Shown: in pieces, positions 17,364-26,988 of the stretch | Position numbering within the stretch: position 1 is the stretch's first letter | How the letters are laid out: each line of letters starts with the position of its first letter | Assembly: GCF_030161635.1 (NCBI RefSeq) | Contig: NZ_BSUO01000001.1 | Span: 4,011,199 to 4,075,198, forward strand | DNA length: 64,000 bases | From: Mobilicoccus caccae | GTDB taxonomy: Bacteria > Actinomycetota > Actinomycetes > Actinomycetales > Dermatophilaceae | Direction: 5' to 3' | Notes under the pieces: generated by a model | Databases searched by the model: none | What the model was told of the DNA's origin: nothing | The model's input: the letters and a program-made list of their open reading frames with translations, nothing else | Program-made: the position numbers and the translations under genes

Positions 17364-19039
17364 ATGACCCAGCCAGACCCCATCCGCCGCAGCACCGGGG
17401 CCACCGAGACCGTCGATGCGGTGATCGTCGGCGCAGGCCATCACGGCCTGGTGGCGGCCTCCCACCTGGCCGATGCGGGGTGGGACGTCGTCGTACTCGA
17501 GGAGCGCGACGTCGTCGGCGGCGCCGTGAACTCGGTGGAGCAGGACGGGTGGGTGATGGACGAGTTCAGCGCGTGCCACCCCTTGGCCCACGCCTCCCCT
17601 GTGCTGCGGGGGCTCGACCTCGAGGATCATGGATTGCGGTGGGCGATCGCCGAGACCCAGCTGGCCCACCTGTCGCGGCCGGGGGACGACCGGTCTCCCG
17701 CGCTCCACCGCGACGCCCGGGTGACGGCCGAGCACCTGGCCGAGGACGACCCGCGCGACGGACGGACGTGGATGCGCCTGGTCGAGCAGTACGACGACAT
17801 CAAGGACCCGCTGCTCGGAGCTCTGCTCACGGCCTGGCCACCGGTCGCCGACACCCCGCGGCTGTTGCGGGCGGTCGGTCTGCGCAACCTGCCGGATTTT
17901 CTTCGATTCATGCTGCTGCCCACGACCCGGATGGGCGAGGAACTGTTCCGCGGGAAGGCGGGACGTGAGCTGCTCGCCGGTAACGCGATGCACGCCGATG
18001 CACCGCCGACGGCGCCCGTCAGCGGCGTGTTCGGGTGGCTCATGACGATGTTGGCCCAGGACGTCGGGTTCCCCTCACCGGTCGGGGGCACGCGCGAGCT
18101 GGCCCGCGCGCTGGCCCGCCGCGCCGAGGCCGCCGGGGCGAGGATCGACCTCGCGACCTCGGCGACGCGGATCGTCGTCCGCGACGGACGTGCCCGGGGG
18201 CCGAGACCGGGGACGGTCGCCGGATCGCGGTCCGCCGCGCGGTCGTCGCCGACACCAGCGCCCCGGCGCTCTACACGCGCCTGCTCGACTCCGCCGACGT
18301 GCCGGCCGGGCTTCGGGCGCGCCTCGACCACTTCGTCTGGGACCTGCCGACGGTCAAGATCGACTACCGCCTGGCCGAGCCGATGCCCTGGACCGCTCGG
18401 AACGCGCGGGGCGCCGGGGTCGTGCACATCGGGCGGGACGTCCCCGGCCTGGTGGAGTGGTCCGCCGAACTCGAGGCCGGACGCATCCCGGAGCAGCCGT
18501 TCGCGCTCATGGGGCAGATGACGAGCATCGACCCGAGCCGTTCGCCTGCGGGCACAGAGGCGCTGTGGCTGTACACCCACCTGCCGCGCGGCGTCACCGA
18601 CGAGGCGGCCTCGGCGAGGACGGTGGAGCACAGCGAGGCGATGCTCGACCGGTTCGCTCCCGACTGGCGAGACCTGGTCATCGAGCGGATCGTCCGCACC
18701 CCTCGCACGCTGCAGGAGGCGAACGCCAACCTCGGTGAGGGGGCTGTGGGCGGCGGCACCCAGCAACTCCTGCAGCAGGCGCTGTGGCGACCGGTGACCG
18801 GGCTCGGCGGGCCGCGCACGCACATCCCCGGCCTCTATCTGGGCAGCGCGGCGATCCACCCCGGGGGCGGGGTGCACGGTGGCTGCGGTTACATGGCGGC
18901 GCGTGCGGCGCTCACGGACTCCGGACGCCTCGGCAGCGGCGTCGGCCGGCTCTGGTCCGGCGCGCTGCGGGGGATCTACGCCGACGCCGACCCGGCGTGG
19001 GTCGGCACCGGCCGCGCGACGACCGCGCAGCGTCGGTGA
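17364..19039 (+). CDS. phytoene-desaturase-like NAD(P)/FAD-dependent oxidoreductase, frameshifted as read
   Basis: 558 aa after repair. N-terminal FAD-binding VIVGAGHHGLVAASHLADAG (GxGxxG at about residues 24-29) with the second-strand acidic VVLEERDVVGGA, as in CrtI/COQ-type flavoproteins. The C-terminus has the matching GLYLGSAAIHPGGGVHGGCG flavin motif. The frame breaks at the G5 run 18196-18200: one more G gives RARGAETGDGRRIAVRRAVV and a continuous protein. No carotenoid genes are nearby, so carotenoid synthesis is not implied; the substrate is unknown. It ends 3 bases from the convergent SRPBCC gene. Confidence 0.8.
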
Positions 19040-19042
19040 GGC

Positions 19043-19483
19043 TCAGGGATGCTCGCGGCGTTCGGCGAGCAGGGCCAGCCGCTTGAGGGTCTCGACGTTG
19101 CGCACGTGCAGCGCGGCGTCGCGGGCGGGCTTGGGGGCCTTGGTCGCCGGGCCGCTGGTGAAGTCCTCGACCATGCGGATCACGGTTCCGGTGCCGTCCG
19201 GGATCAGGGAGATGTCGACCCGCGCCTGTCCAGCGGGTCGGATGCGCGCCTCCATGACGATGCGTCGGCCGTCCTCGACCTCGAGCACCTGGGTGTTGTC
19301 GTCGATGACGGCCGGCCACGCCCCGACGGAGTGGTGGATGCGGGAACCCACTGCGGGCCAGTCGGGCTCGACGGCCCGGACCCGCGATGCGCCGACGACC
19401 CAGGCGACGAAGGTCCACCCGTCGGCGATGACGTCCCAGATCGCCTCGGGGGCCGCGTTCGTGCGTCGTTCGGTGGTGCTCAT
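19043..19483 (-). CDS. SRPBCC-family protein (polyketide cyclase/START-like)
   Basis: 146 aa with the helix-grip fold pattern: N-terminal strand MSTTERRTNAAPEAIWDVIADG, WPAVGSRIHH, strands ending EDGRRIVMEARIRPAG, then TGTVIRMVEDFTSGP and a long C-terminal helix (VETLKRLALLAERR). Such proteins bind hydrophobic ligands in a deep cavity. The convergent neighbour 3 bases away is an FAD oxidoreductase; this pairing recurs in actinobacteria but does not reveal the ligand. Confidence 0.75.
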   Translation of the reverse strand: MSTTERRTNAAPEAIWDVIADGWTFVAWVVGASRVRAVEPDWPAVGSRIHHSVGAWPAVIDDNTQVLEVEDGRRIVMEARIRPAGQARVDISLIPDGTGTVIRMVEDFTSGPATKAPKPARDAALHVRNVETLKRLALLAERREHP

Positions 19484-19696
19484 GGGCCTGCTCCTGCCGG
19501 TGGGCGACGGGCGACGACGGCCGGCGCCCGGAGGGTGTCTCCTCGCGGACGCCCTTACCCGGGTGGGCGGCGGATCAACCCCTCCGGCCGGTGCCCCACC
19601 GGCGTGCGGCCCTCCCCGGATGCCGCAGTCGCCCGGTGTTGGCAGGATGACCGGCGACGTCGCCGGAACCTCCGGCGCAGATCCGAAGGAGCCGAC

Positions 19697-20509
19697 GTGA
19701 GCGAGCCGACCATCGCCGAGGACCAGCGGGACGCCGTCCGCGTCCTCGCCTTCGCCGGGCGCGAGTTCGACCGGGTACGAGACCTGTTGGTGGGCGACGA
19801 CGAGCCGGGCCAGCAGCAGGTGGCCGAATCGGTCGAGGCCGACGAGTCCGTGGACGACGACGAGCGCGGTGCTGCGCGAAAGCTCCTCGGCGCCATCGGC
19901 ACGGTGGCCGCCACGGCGGGACGCGTCGTCACCGGGTCGGTGCACCCGCGCCACGACGACTGGGCCGCCACCAGCCTGGACGACCGGATCGACTGGTGGG
20001 TCGGCCGGTTCGGCACGGCGGCCGCAGCCCTCGCCGCCGTCCCCGGTCTCGGGGGCAAGGTGGGCAAGCTCGTCGGCATCGACGACGTCGTGGGCGCGTC
20101 GGCGCAGATCCTCGTGGTCAACGCCGTCGCCCGTGAGATGGGCATCAGCGACCTCGGTGAGCGCGTGGCGGTCGCGGGCCGCATCGTCCTCGGTCATGAA
20201 CTGGACCCGGAGGCCGTGTCGACGGCCCTGGCCGATCCCGACGCGCAACCCGAGGACGATGCCCCGGGTGAGGCACCCAAGGAGAAGACGGGGCCGCTGG
20301 CCCGGGTCGGGCGCACCGCTCAACTCCTGTGGCGGGTGGCGCGCCGCATCCAGAGCATGAGGTCCGACCTCGACAACCGCCGCAAGGGCGGGCTCTTCTC
20401 GCGGGCGCTGAGCAACCTGCCGGCGGTCGGCGCACTGGGGGCGTTCGTCTCCGAGCGCAAGGGGATCTCCCGGGCCGCCGACGACGCCCGCAGCGCCTTC
20501 ACCCACTGA
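19697..20509 (+). CDS. hypothetical protein, possibly EcsC-like
   Basis: 270 aa from a GTG with AAGGAG 5-10 bases upstream. The N-terminal third is acidic (VEADESVDDDERGA). The middle has a glycine-rich, weakly hydrophobic region (FGTAAAALAAVPGLGGKVGK, IDDVVGASAQILVVNAVARE) that recalls EcsC-type proteins, followed by a basic tail (VARRIQSMRSDLDNRRKGG). There is no signal peptide. The likeness is weak and the function unknown. Its stop codon is the first three bases of a 14-bp tandem duplication. Confidence 0.5.
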   Translation: MSEPTIAEDQRDAVRVLAFAGREFDRVRDLLVGDDEPGQQQVAESVEADESVDDDERGAARKLLGAIGTVAATAGRVVTGSVHPRHDDWAATSLDDRIDWWVGRFGTAAAALAAVPGLGGKVGKLVGIDDVVGASAQILVVNAVAREMGISDLGERVAVAGRIVLGHELDPEAVSTALADPDAQPEDDAPGEAPKEKTGPLARVGRTAQLLWRVARRIQSMRSDLDNRRKGGLFSRALSNLPAVGALGAFVSERKGISRAADDARSAFTH

Positions 20510-20534
20510 CCACCGACCCCTGACCACCGACCCC
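20507..20534. repeat. 14-bp tandem duplication at a gene end
   Basis: TGACCACCGACCCC occurs twice head to tail; the first TGA is the stop codon of the upstream gene. The R2 element follows directly. Confidence 0.9.
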
Positions 20535-20536
20535 TC

Positions 20537-20611
20537 CACCTGAAACAGCACGTGAGGTCTGAGACAGCACCTCACGCGCTGCTGTCTCGTCCTCAGCGGC
20601 TGTTTCAGGTG
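20537..20611. repeat. R2 element copy 1 (75-bp imperfect palindrome)
   Basis: Begins CACCTGAAACAGC and ends GCTGTTTCAGGTG, with inner GTCTGAGACAGC and CTGTCTCGTC. It lies between the convergent EcsC-like and binding-protein genes. Copies of identical length occur at 28.5 and 30.5 kb. Confidence 0.88.
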
Positions 20612-20615
20612 AAGT

Positions 20616-21611
20616 TCACTCGCTCGGGTAGAGCGCCTCGTTGATCGTCGTGACGGCATCGAGGTTGCCCCAGGTGCCGGGGAGCAGTTGCGAGGCGGGG
20701 ATCGCCACGAGCCGGCCCTGCTGGACTGCCTTCGCGCTGCCCAGGTGCGTGGACAACCACTGCCGGGTGCGCTTCTCGTGCTCGTCGTCGAGAGCGCTGA
20801 ACACGATGACGTCGGGGTTCTTGGCCAGCAGCGTCTCGCGGGAGACCTCGGCGGCGAAGAACTTCGCGAAGGCCGGGTCGTCCGGTGAGAAGACGCCCCG
20901 ACCGCCGGCGGCCTCGCCGATGCTGTGCTCGACCCCGGCGCCGATGGCCGTGACGGTCTCGCCCTCGATGAACACCTGCGCGAGCGTCGGCTTCGGCTTG
21001 TCCTTCGCGCGATCGGTCGCCTTCTGCAGTTGCGCGTTCGCCTCGGCGGTCAGGCGCCGCGCCGCGTCGTCGGCGCCGAGGACCTGCCCGAGGGAGTCGA
21101 TGTCGGTGATGAGGTCGCTCACCTCCGCCTCCGATCGGCGGTCCAGGCATCCCGCCGCCGCGACATAGGTCGCAGCCCCGGCCTTGCGCAGTTGGTCCTG
21201 GGTCGCGTACCCCTTCTCGGCGGTGAACTCGTACGTCGTGGGCGAGACGACCAGGTCGGGCTGCAGGGTCAGCAACTGCTCACGGGTCGGCGGGGAGTCC
21301 TGGCCGACGACCGGGATCTGCCGGCCTCCGCCGGTCAGCGTCTCCGGCAGTGGACGTCCGTGGGTCTGCGCCACCCCGACGATGCGGTCGGCCGCCCCGA
21401 GACGCGCGATGAGATCGGCCTGCCCCGGGTTGAGCGCCACGATGCGCTGCGGCGCGCCGGCGTAGGTCACCGGGGTGCCGCAGTTGGTCACCGAGGCCGT
21501 GGCCTGGGGTGTCGTGGCCGCCGGTGCGCCGGTCACCGCCTGGCCGCAGCCGACGAGCAGCAGGAGGCCGCCGGTCAGCAGGGCGGTGGCGCGGAGGGTG
21601 CGTGTCGTCAT
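20616..21611 (-). CDS. ABC transporter substrate-binding lipoprotein (iron-chelate/B12 type)
   Basis: 331 aa. Signal peptide with lipobox (LLLLVGCG, Cys about residue 22), so it is anchored to the outer face of the membrane. The body is the helical-backbone FecB/BtuF class: RIVALNPGQADLIARLGAADRIVGV early, LQPDLVVSPTTYEF in the middle, and a closing helix NEALYPSE. Typical ligands are siderophores, haem or cobalamin; the sequence does not decide. First in function but last in the operon order: permease, ATPase and this gene overlap by ATGA-type junctions. Confidence 0.85.
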   Translation of the reverse strand: MTTRTLRATALLTGGLLLLVGCGQAVTGAPAATTPQATASVTNCGTPVTYAGAPQRIVALNPGQADLIARLGAADRIVGVAQTHGRPLPETLTGGGRQIPVVGQDSPPTREQLLTLQPDLVVSPTTYEFTAEKGYATQDQLRKAGAATYVAAAGCLDRRSEAEVSDLITDIDSLGQVLGADDAARRLTAEANAQLQKATDRAKDKPKPTLAQVFIEGETVTAIGAGVEHSIGEAAGGRGVFSPDDPAFAKFFAAEVSRETLLAKNPDVIVFSALDDEHEKRTRQWLSTHLGSAKAVQQGRLVAIPASQLLPGTWGNLDAVTTINEALYPSE

Positions 21612-22423
21612 GAGGTCTCCTGGGTGCTGGTGGTGCGCGGAATGGCGGGGGAGGGGCTCGGGGCGGTGCGGCGGAACGACATGACGACGCCCCCGCGGGG
21701 GTCGGTCAGGGCGCGGGAGGACACCCGCAGCACGTCGTCGACGAGGTCGGTGGTGAGGACCTGCGCGACCGGTCCCTCGGCTCGGATCCGCCCGTGGTGC
21801 AGGACGGCCGCCCGATCGCAGTAGGCCAGGGCGAGGTTGACGTCGTGCAGAGCGGCCAGCACGGTCGCGCCCCGCTGCGTGACGAGGTGAAGCAACTCGT
21901 GCTGGAATCCCACGTCGGCGTGGTTGGTCGGCTCGTCGAGGATCATGACCGGCGCCTGTTGGGTGAGCGCGCGGGCCAGCAGGACCCGCTGCTTCTCGCC
22001 GCCGGACAGCGACGGGAAGGCGCGCTTGGCCAGTGGACTCGCGCCCACCTCGGCGAGGGCGGCGTGGGCCAGCTCGAGGTCGGCCGGAGAGTCGGCGCCG
22101 AAGCCGCGCTGAAGCGGCACCCGCCCCAGCAGCGCCACGTCGAGCGCGGTCAGCGGAAACTCGGTGCTGATCTCCTGCGCCATCACGGCGATCCGCCGGG
22201 CCGCCTCCCCGGGGCTCAGCCGGTGCACGTCGTCCCCACCGACCAGCACCTGCCCGGACTGCGGCCGGTGGACGCGATAGGCCGTGCGCAGCAGCGTGGA
22301 CTTGCCGCTGCCGTTGGCGCCGATCAGCCCCACCACGCACCCGGAGGGCACGGTGAGGTCGACCCCGTCGACGATGCGCGTCCCGCCGAGCTCGACGTGC
22401 AGAGAAGCGATCCGGAGTTCCAT
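21608..22423 (-). CDS. FecE/BtuD-type ABC transporter ATP-binding protein
   Basis: 271 aa. Walker A GANGSGKSTLLR (about residues 35-46), Q-loop VMAQEIS, signature LSGGEKQRVLLARAL, Walker B VMILDEPTNHAD, and the H-loop His in ALHDVNLALAYC. The ~30-residue C-terminal tail is short of known motifs. Its start ATG shares bases with the permease stop (TGATG), and its stop overlaps the binding-protein start (ATGA), so the three genes are one translation-coupled operon for chelate import. Confidence 0.92.
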   Translation of the reverse strand: MELRIASLHVELGGTRIVDGVDLTVPSGCVVGLIGANGSGKSTLLRTAYRVHRPQSGQVLVGGDDVHRLSPGEAARRIAVMAQEISTEFPLTALDVALLGRVPLQRGFGADSPADLELAHAALAEVGASPLAKRAFPSLSGGEKQRVLLARALTQQAPVMILDEPTNHADVGFQHELLHLVTQRGATVLAALHDVNLALAYCDRAAVLHHGRIRAEGPVAQVLTTDLVDDVLRVSSRALTDPRGGVVMSFRRTAPSPSPAIPRTTSTQETS

Positions 22424-23453
22424 CACACGTCCTTGGTGCGCATGAGCCAGAGGAAGAACGGTGCGCCGGCGACCGCGGTGAGGATGCCGAGGGGGATCTC
22501 CGCGGGTGCGGCCACGACCCGCGCGAGCAGGTCGCACGTCGTGAGGAAGGCGGCGCCGCCGAGCACGCTGAGGGGGATGACGCGGCGGTGGTCGGCGCCC
22601 ACGAGCATCCGGGCGACGTGCGGGACGATGAGTCCGACGAACCCGATGCCGCCGGCGACCGACACGGTGGCCGCCGTGAGCAGCGCGGTGACGCCGAGCA
22701 GGATCCGACGCAATGCCGGCACGTCGACGCCCAGGGCGGTAGCGGCCTCGTCACCGACCAGCAGGGCGTTGAGTGCTCGCGTGCGCAGCCCGACCACCGC
22801 GAGCGCCACGAGCAACGCGACGAGTGGAGGCAGCAGGCTGGACCAGGTGGCCGCCGACACCGACCCGAGCAGGAAGTGCATGACGCTGTAGATGTTCTGG
22901 GCGTCGGTGGTCATGAGCAGGAAGTTCGTCAGCGCCGACAGCAGAGCCCCGAGCGCGACACCGACGAGGATGAGCCGCGCGGGCAGGACGACCCCCTGCT
23001 TCTGGGCGAGGACGTACACGAGCGCGATGGCGACACCGGCACCCGCGAACGCCGCGGTGTTGAGGGTCAGACCCGCCAGCGCGGTCGACCCGGCGACGAT
23101 CGCGGCGACCGCGCCGAGACCCGCGCCTGCTGAGACCCCGAGGATGTAGGGCTCCGCGAGGGGTTTCGCACGGTGACCTGCAGGATCGCCCCCGCCAGGG
23201 CCAGGGCCGCCCCGGCGAGGGCGGCCAAGAGCGAGCGTGCGAGGCGGAACGACCAGACCGCCTCGTCCTGTGGCGGCGTGATGCTGCCGTCGCTCATCCA
23301 CGGCATCCCCGGGACCAGGTGGCCGAGGAGGATCTTGCCCGCTTCCACCGGGGTGGTGGGCAAGGGTCCGTGAGCAGCGGAGACGAGGACGACCACGGCG
23401 ATCACCACGAGCAGGACCCCGCTCCACGCGCGCGTGTGCCGGGTCGTGTCCAC
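22423..23453 (-). CDS. FecCD-family ABC transporter permease, frameshifted as read
   Basis: About 343 aa after repair, the usual length for a ten-helix FecCD/BtuC permease. Family signatures: TTPVEAGKILLGHLVPG, RLARSLLAALAGAALALAGA, then NPLAEPYILGVSAGAGLGAV, and GFVGLIVPHVARML near the cytoplasmic coupling helix. The frame breaks at the G4 run 23160-23163: one more base (AACCCCCTC on the coding strand) restores RNPLAEPYILG, which is invariant in the family. GTG start at 23453. It is the first gene of the operon, just downstream of a Fur/Zur-like box. Confidence 0.88.
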
Positions 23454-23497
23454 CTGGCCCCTCCCGTCGGTCCGTACGATCAGGGGTCAGCGTATAC

Positions 23498-23512
23498 AAA
23501 TGAGAATCATTA
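23498..23512. promoter_or_regulatory. Fur/Zur-like box upstream of the chelate importer
   Basis: AATGAGAATCATT is a palindrome with 5-bp arms in a locally AT-rich patch, 45 bases before the permease start. It resembles the TGAnAATnATT cores bound by Fur-family repressors in actinobacteria. Metal-dependent repression of the operon is inferred. Confidence 0.55.
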
Positions 23513-23547
23513 CGCATCATCCGAGAAGAAGCGCGGTGGACGACAAC

Positions 23548-23573
23548 GGCCCGCCTCCCAGGGGAGGCGGGCC
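23548..23573 (-). terminator. perfect hairpin after the GH13 gene region boundary
   Basis: GGCCCGCCTCCC, loop AG, GGGAGGCGGGCC: a 12-bp perfect stem between the GH13 stop (23603) and the Fur-like box. On the minus strand it ends the GH13-LLM transcript before the importer promoter. Confidence 0.75.
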
Positions 23574-23602
23574 GAGCCGCGGTTCGGGTGCAGCATGTTG
23601 TC

Positions 23603-25286
23603 TCAGTACAAGCGGTGGTCCTCTTCGCTCTGCACGCGCAGCCGGCGGTAGCCGTAGCCGTCGAGTTGCAGCTCGAACTTCTTCGTCGGGTCCTCCTCCA
23701 GCGAGCGCTGCTCCCACAGGTCGACCAGGCGGGACCCCTTCTCCACCCCGGCGACGGAGATCTCGACCGTGCGCCCGTCCTGGCTGAGGTTGTGCGCCGT
23801 GATGACGAGCCCTTCCTCCCAGCGGCACGCGAGGACGAGGACCGCCTCGTCGGGCTGGTCGACGATCTCCACCGAGCCCCAGCCGAGTTCGGGGTGACGG
23901 CGGTAGAGGTAGATCAGCCCGCGGATGAACGAGTAGTGCGAGTCGGGTTCGCTGCGCTGGTCGGCCACGTTGACGTGCGCGGGGCCGTAGCCATCCTCGG
24001 GCAGGGGTGAGACCAGCGAGCGTCGCTCGGCGCTGGAGAACCCGCCGCCGTCTTCGGCGGTCCACTGCATCGGCGTGCGGACCGCCATCCGGCCGTCCTC
24101 GGCGAGGTTCTCGCCCATGCCGATCTCCTCGCCATAGAAGATCGAGGGGGTGCCGGGCAGGGCGAAGAGCAGGCTGTACGCCATGCGGATGCGGCGGGGG
24201 TCGCCACCGAGCATCGTCGGGAGCCGCCGCTTGAGGCCGCGGTCGAAGACCTGCATCTCCTTCTCCGGCCCGAAGGCGTCGAAGACCTCCTGGCGCTCGG
24301 AGTCGCTGAGCTTGTCGAGGGTCAGCTCGTCGTGGTTGCGCAGGAAGTTGGCCCACTGGGTCTCGCGGGCGAGGGGAACGTCGAACGCTGCGTCAGGGCC
24401 TTGACGATCGGCTCGGCCTCACCTCGCGCCATGGCCAGGTAGACCGACTGCATGCCGATGAAGTCGAACTGCAGCGACAGGCCGTCGCCGCGCTCCTCGC
24501 CGAAGAACCCGTACTGGTCCTCGTACGGCACGTTGACCTCACCGAGCAGGATGCCGTCACCGGTGCGCCGGCGCAGGAAGTTGCAGGTCTCCCGGAGGAA
24601 GTCCATCGGGTCGCCCAGTTCCTTCTTCTCCTCCTTGGTGTACCCGGTGGTCTCGAGGATGAACGGCACCGCATCGACGCGGAATCCGTCGACGCCGAGC
24701 TGGGTCCAGAACCCGATGATGCGCCCGATCTCCTCGCGGACCGCGCGGTTGGCGAGGTTGAGGTCGGGCTGGAACGTGTAGAAGTTGTGCAGGTACCACT
24801 CACCGGTCTTGTCCTCCTTCTCCCAGATGGAGTCCTCGGCGTCGGGAAAGACGACCTTGTCCGAGGTGTCCGGCGGCTCGGTGTCACGCCACACGTACCA
24901 GTTGCGGTAGGGGTTGTCCTTGCTCTTGCGGGCCTCCTTGAACCAGGGGTGCTGGTCGGAGGTGTGGTTGATGACGAGGTCGATGATGACCTTCATGCCG
25001 CGGTCGTGGGCCGTGCGCAGGACCTCGACCATGTCGCCGAGCGAGCCGAGCCGCGGGTCGACGGTGTAGTAGTCGGTGATGTCGTAGCCGTCGTCGAGGT
25101 CGGGGGAGGGAAGAACGGCATGAGCCACAGGCACGTCACGCCGAGCTCGGCCAGGTAGTCGATGCGGTGGGCCAGCCCCTGCAGGTCACCGATGCCGTCG
25201 CCGTTGCTGTCCTGGTAGGTCTCGACGTCCAGGCTGTAGATGACGGCGTTCTTCCACCAGAGGTCGCTCGTGTCGGTGATGCGCAT
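23603..25286 (-). CDS. GH13 alpha-amylase-family protein (trehalose-synthase-like), two frameshifts as read
   Basis: 561 aa after repair. The order is that of TreS-type GH13 enzymes: VIYSLDVETYQDSNGDGIGD, DLVINHTSDQHPWF (region I), GFRVDAVPFI (nucleophile Asp), ILLGEVN (acid Glu), FLRNHDELTL (third carboxylate), GTPSIFYGEEIGMGEN, and a C-terminal beta domain. The break at 25108-25110 is one lost G (restoring MPFFPSPDLDDGYDITDYY). A second break near 24385-24395 also needs one base to reach FDVPLARETQ. With both, the count is 562 codons. The N-terminus of TreS would match, but region III differs (GEVNVPYEDQYG), so substrate is left open. It follows an LLM oxidoreductase by 1 base. Confidence 0.83.
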
Positions 25287-25287
25287 G

Positions 25288-26259
25288 TCAGTTCTCCTTC
25301 AGGGCGGGCAGGACGTGCTCGGCGGCGGCCTCGATCCAGGGCGACTGGTCCTGGCCGACGAAGTGCAGGTAGACGCGGTCGAATGCACCGAGGTCGACCA
25401 TCTCCTTGATGCGCTCGGTGAGGCGCGGCAGGTCGGACTCCACCAGGCAGGCCTGGCCGATCATCTCGTCGGTCGCGCCACGGGCGACGTCCTCGAGGTG
25501 TGCGGTGGTGATGTCGGTGGCGGTGGTGGTGTTCCACACGTTGCTGCCCCACTGGTCGCGGGCGATGGCCCATGCCTCCTCGGAGGTGGACGCCCAGCTC
25601 AGGTGCACCTGCAGGATGCGCTCGCCGTCGCCGCCGGCCTCGGCGTACGCGTCGACGATGCTCTTGAGCCGGTCGAGGGGCTGGTTGATCGTCGCGATGC
25701 CGTCGGCCCACTGCGCGCCGCGTGCCGCGGACTTCTCTGACAGGGTCGGCTGGATGAGCTGGGGCGGCTCGTCGGGCAGCGTCCAGAGCTTGGCGTTCTC
25801 GACCGTCACGCGGCCGTGGTGGGTGACGGTCTCGCCGCGGTGGAGGCGCCGGATGATGTCGGCGCACTCCAGCAGCCGCTCGTCGCGCTCGTCCTTGGTG
25901 GGCCAGCGCTCGCCCATGATGTGCTCGTTCATCCACTGGCCGGTACCGAGGGCGAGCCAGAAGCGGCCGGGGAACATCTGCGCCAGCGTCGCAGAGGCCT
26001 GCGCGATGATCGCCGGGTGATAGCGCTGGCCGGGGCAGTTGACGGTGCCGAACGTCAGGTTGGTCGTGGCGAGCGCGGCGCCGAGCCAGGACCAGGCGAA
26101 TCCGGACTCGCCCTGGCGCGTGCTCCAGGGCGCGAAGTGGTCCGAGCACATGGCGGCGTCGAAGCCGGCCTGCTCCGCGGCCTGGACGTCTGCGAGCAGT
26201 TGCCGGGGCGAGATCTGTTCGTGGGAGGCGTGAAAACCGACGAGAGTCATGCCTCTCAT
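25288..26259 (-). CDS. LLM-class flavin-dependent oxidoreductase (non-F420 subgroup)
   Basis: 323 aa luciferase-like TIM-barrel flavoprotein: MTLVGFHASHEQISPRQLL, QAGFDAAMCSDHFAPW, GTVNCPGQRYHPAIIAQASA, FWLALGTGQWMNEHIMGERWP and the terminal VYLHFVGQDQSPWI. The HASHEQ start and GTGQWMNEHI are features of a subgroup repeatedly found beside GH13 genes, as here (1-base gap). Start at 26259 chosen over 26250 because GAGGTGG lies upstream at workable spacing. The substrate is unknown; a shared role with the GH13 enzyme in sugar or osmolyte chemistry is inference. Confidence 0.82.
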   Translation of the reverse strand: MRGMTLVGFHASHEQISPRQLLADVQAAEQAGFDAAMCSDHFAPWSTRQGESGFAWSWLGAALATTNLTFGTVNCPGQRYHPAIIAQASATLAQMFPGRFWLALGTGQWMNEHIMGERWPTKDERDERLLECADIIRRLHRGETVTHHGRVTVENAKLWTLPDEPPQLIQPTLSEKSAARGAQWADGIATINQPLDRLKSIVDAYAEAGGDGERILQVHLSWASTSEEAWAIARDQWGSNVWNTTTATDITTAHLEDVARGATDEMIGQACLVESDLPRLTERIKEMVDLGAFDRVYLHFVGQDQSPWIEAAAEHVLPALKEN

Positions 26260-26487
26260 TAGACCCACCTCGCGGGCCCGGCACACCCGGAACGTGCTGG
26301 GTGCTGTGGGAGCGCTGATGCCCTGAGCGGCGAATTCGCTTGGGCCTGCGGGGGCCTGAGGGTGAGGCGCATCGTGCACATTCCCCGCGACGACGGGGTG
26401 GTCGCGGGCCCCGGAGCGCCGTGACGGCTGATGCGCGGCGGCCCGGCGGTCGCGCGAGAGCGGCGGGGGACGCCCTACGCTGATCAG

Positions 26488-26988
26488 ATGTCTTCACGTC
26501 ACCGGCGCGCGCCGGAGCCCGCCCCCGCCGCCTCGACGACGTCCAGTCGCCTGCTGGCCCGGCTGATGGACGACATGGTCCGCATCCCTGGCACGCGGTT
26601 CGGGCTGGGTCTCGATGCGCTCATCGGCCTGATCCCCGGAATCGGCGACGTCGCAGGCACGGCCATCTCCTCGGTGATCCTCGCCGACGCAGTACGCAAC
26701 CGGGTGCCGATCTCCGTGCTGCTGTTGATGGGCTGGAACCTGCTGTTCGACGCGATCCTGGGACTGATCCCGGGCGTCGGCGACGTCGCCGATGCTGCCC
26801 ACCGCGCCAACCTCAAGAACCTGCGGCTGCTCGAGAAGACCGTCGCGCAGGGCCGTACGGTCGACGCCTCGGCCAAGGGCTACGTCGTGCGTGCCGTGCT
26901 CGTGGTCGCCGTCATCCTGCTGGTCCTCATCGCCTTCGCGGCAGCCACGATCTGGGTCCTGCTGCGCCTCATCGGGGCCGTCGGCTGA
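26488..26988 (+). CDS. DUF4112-family membrane protein
   Basis: 166 aa. Two related segments, LIGLIPGIGDVAGTAIS and LGLIPGVGDVADAAH, characterise DUF4112. A C-terminal hydrophobic helix (AVLVVAVILLVLIAFAAATI, about 137-156) follows a basic stretch. Function unknown. Its last 20 bases overlap the end of the convergent sugar porter gene. Confidence 0.8.
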   Translation: MSSRHRRAPEPAPAASTTSSRLLARLMDDMVRIPGTRFGLGLDALIGLIPGIGDVAGTAISSVILADAVRNRVPISVLLLMGWNLLFDAILGLIPGVGDVADAAHRANLKNLRLLEKTVAQGRTVDASAKGYVVRAVLVVAVILLVLIAFAAATIWVLLRLIGAVG

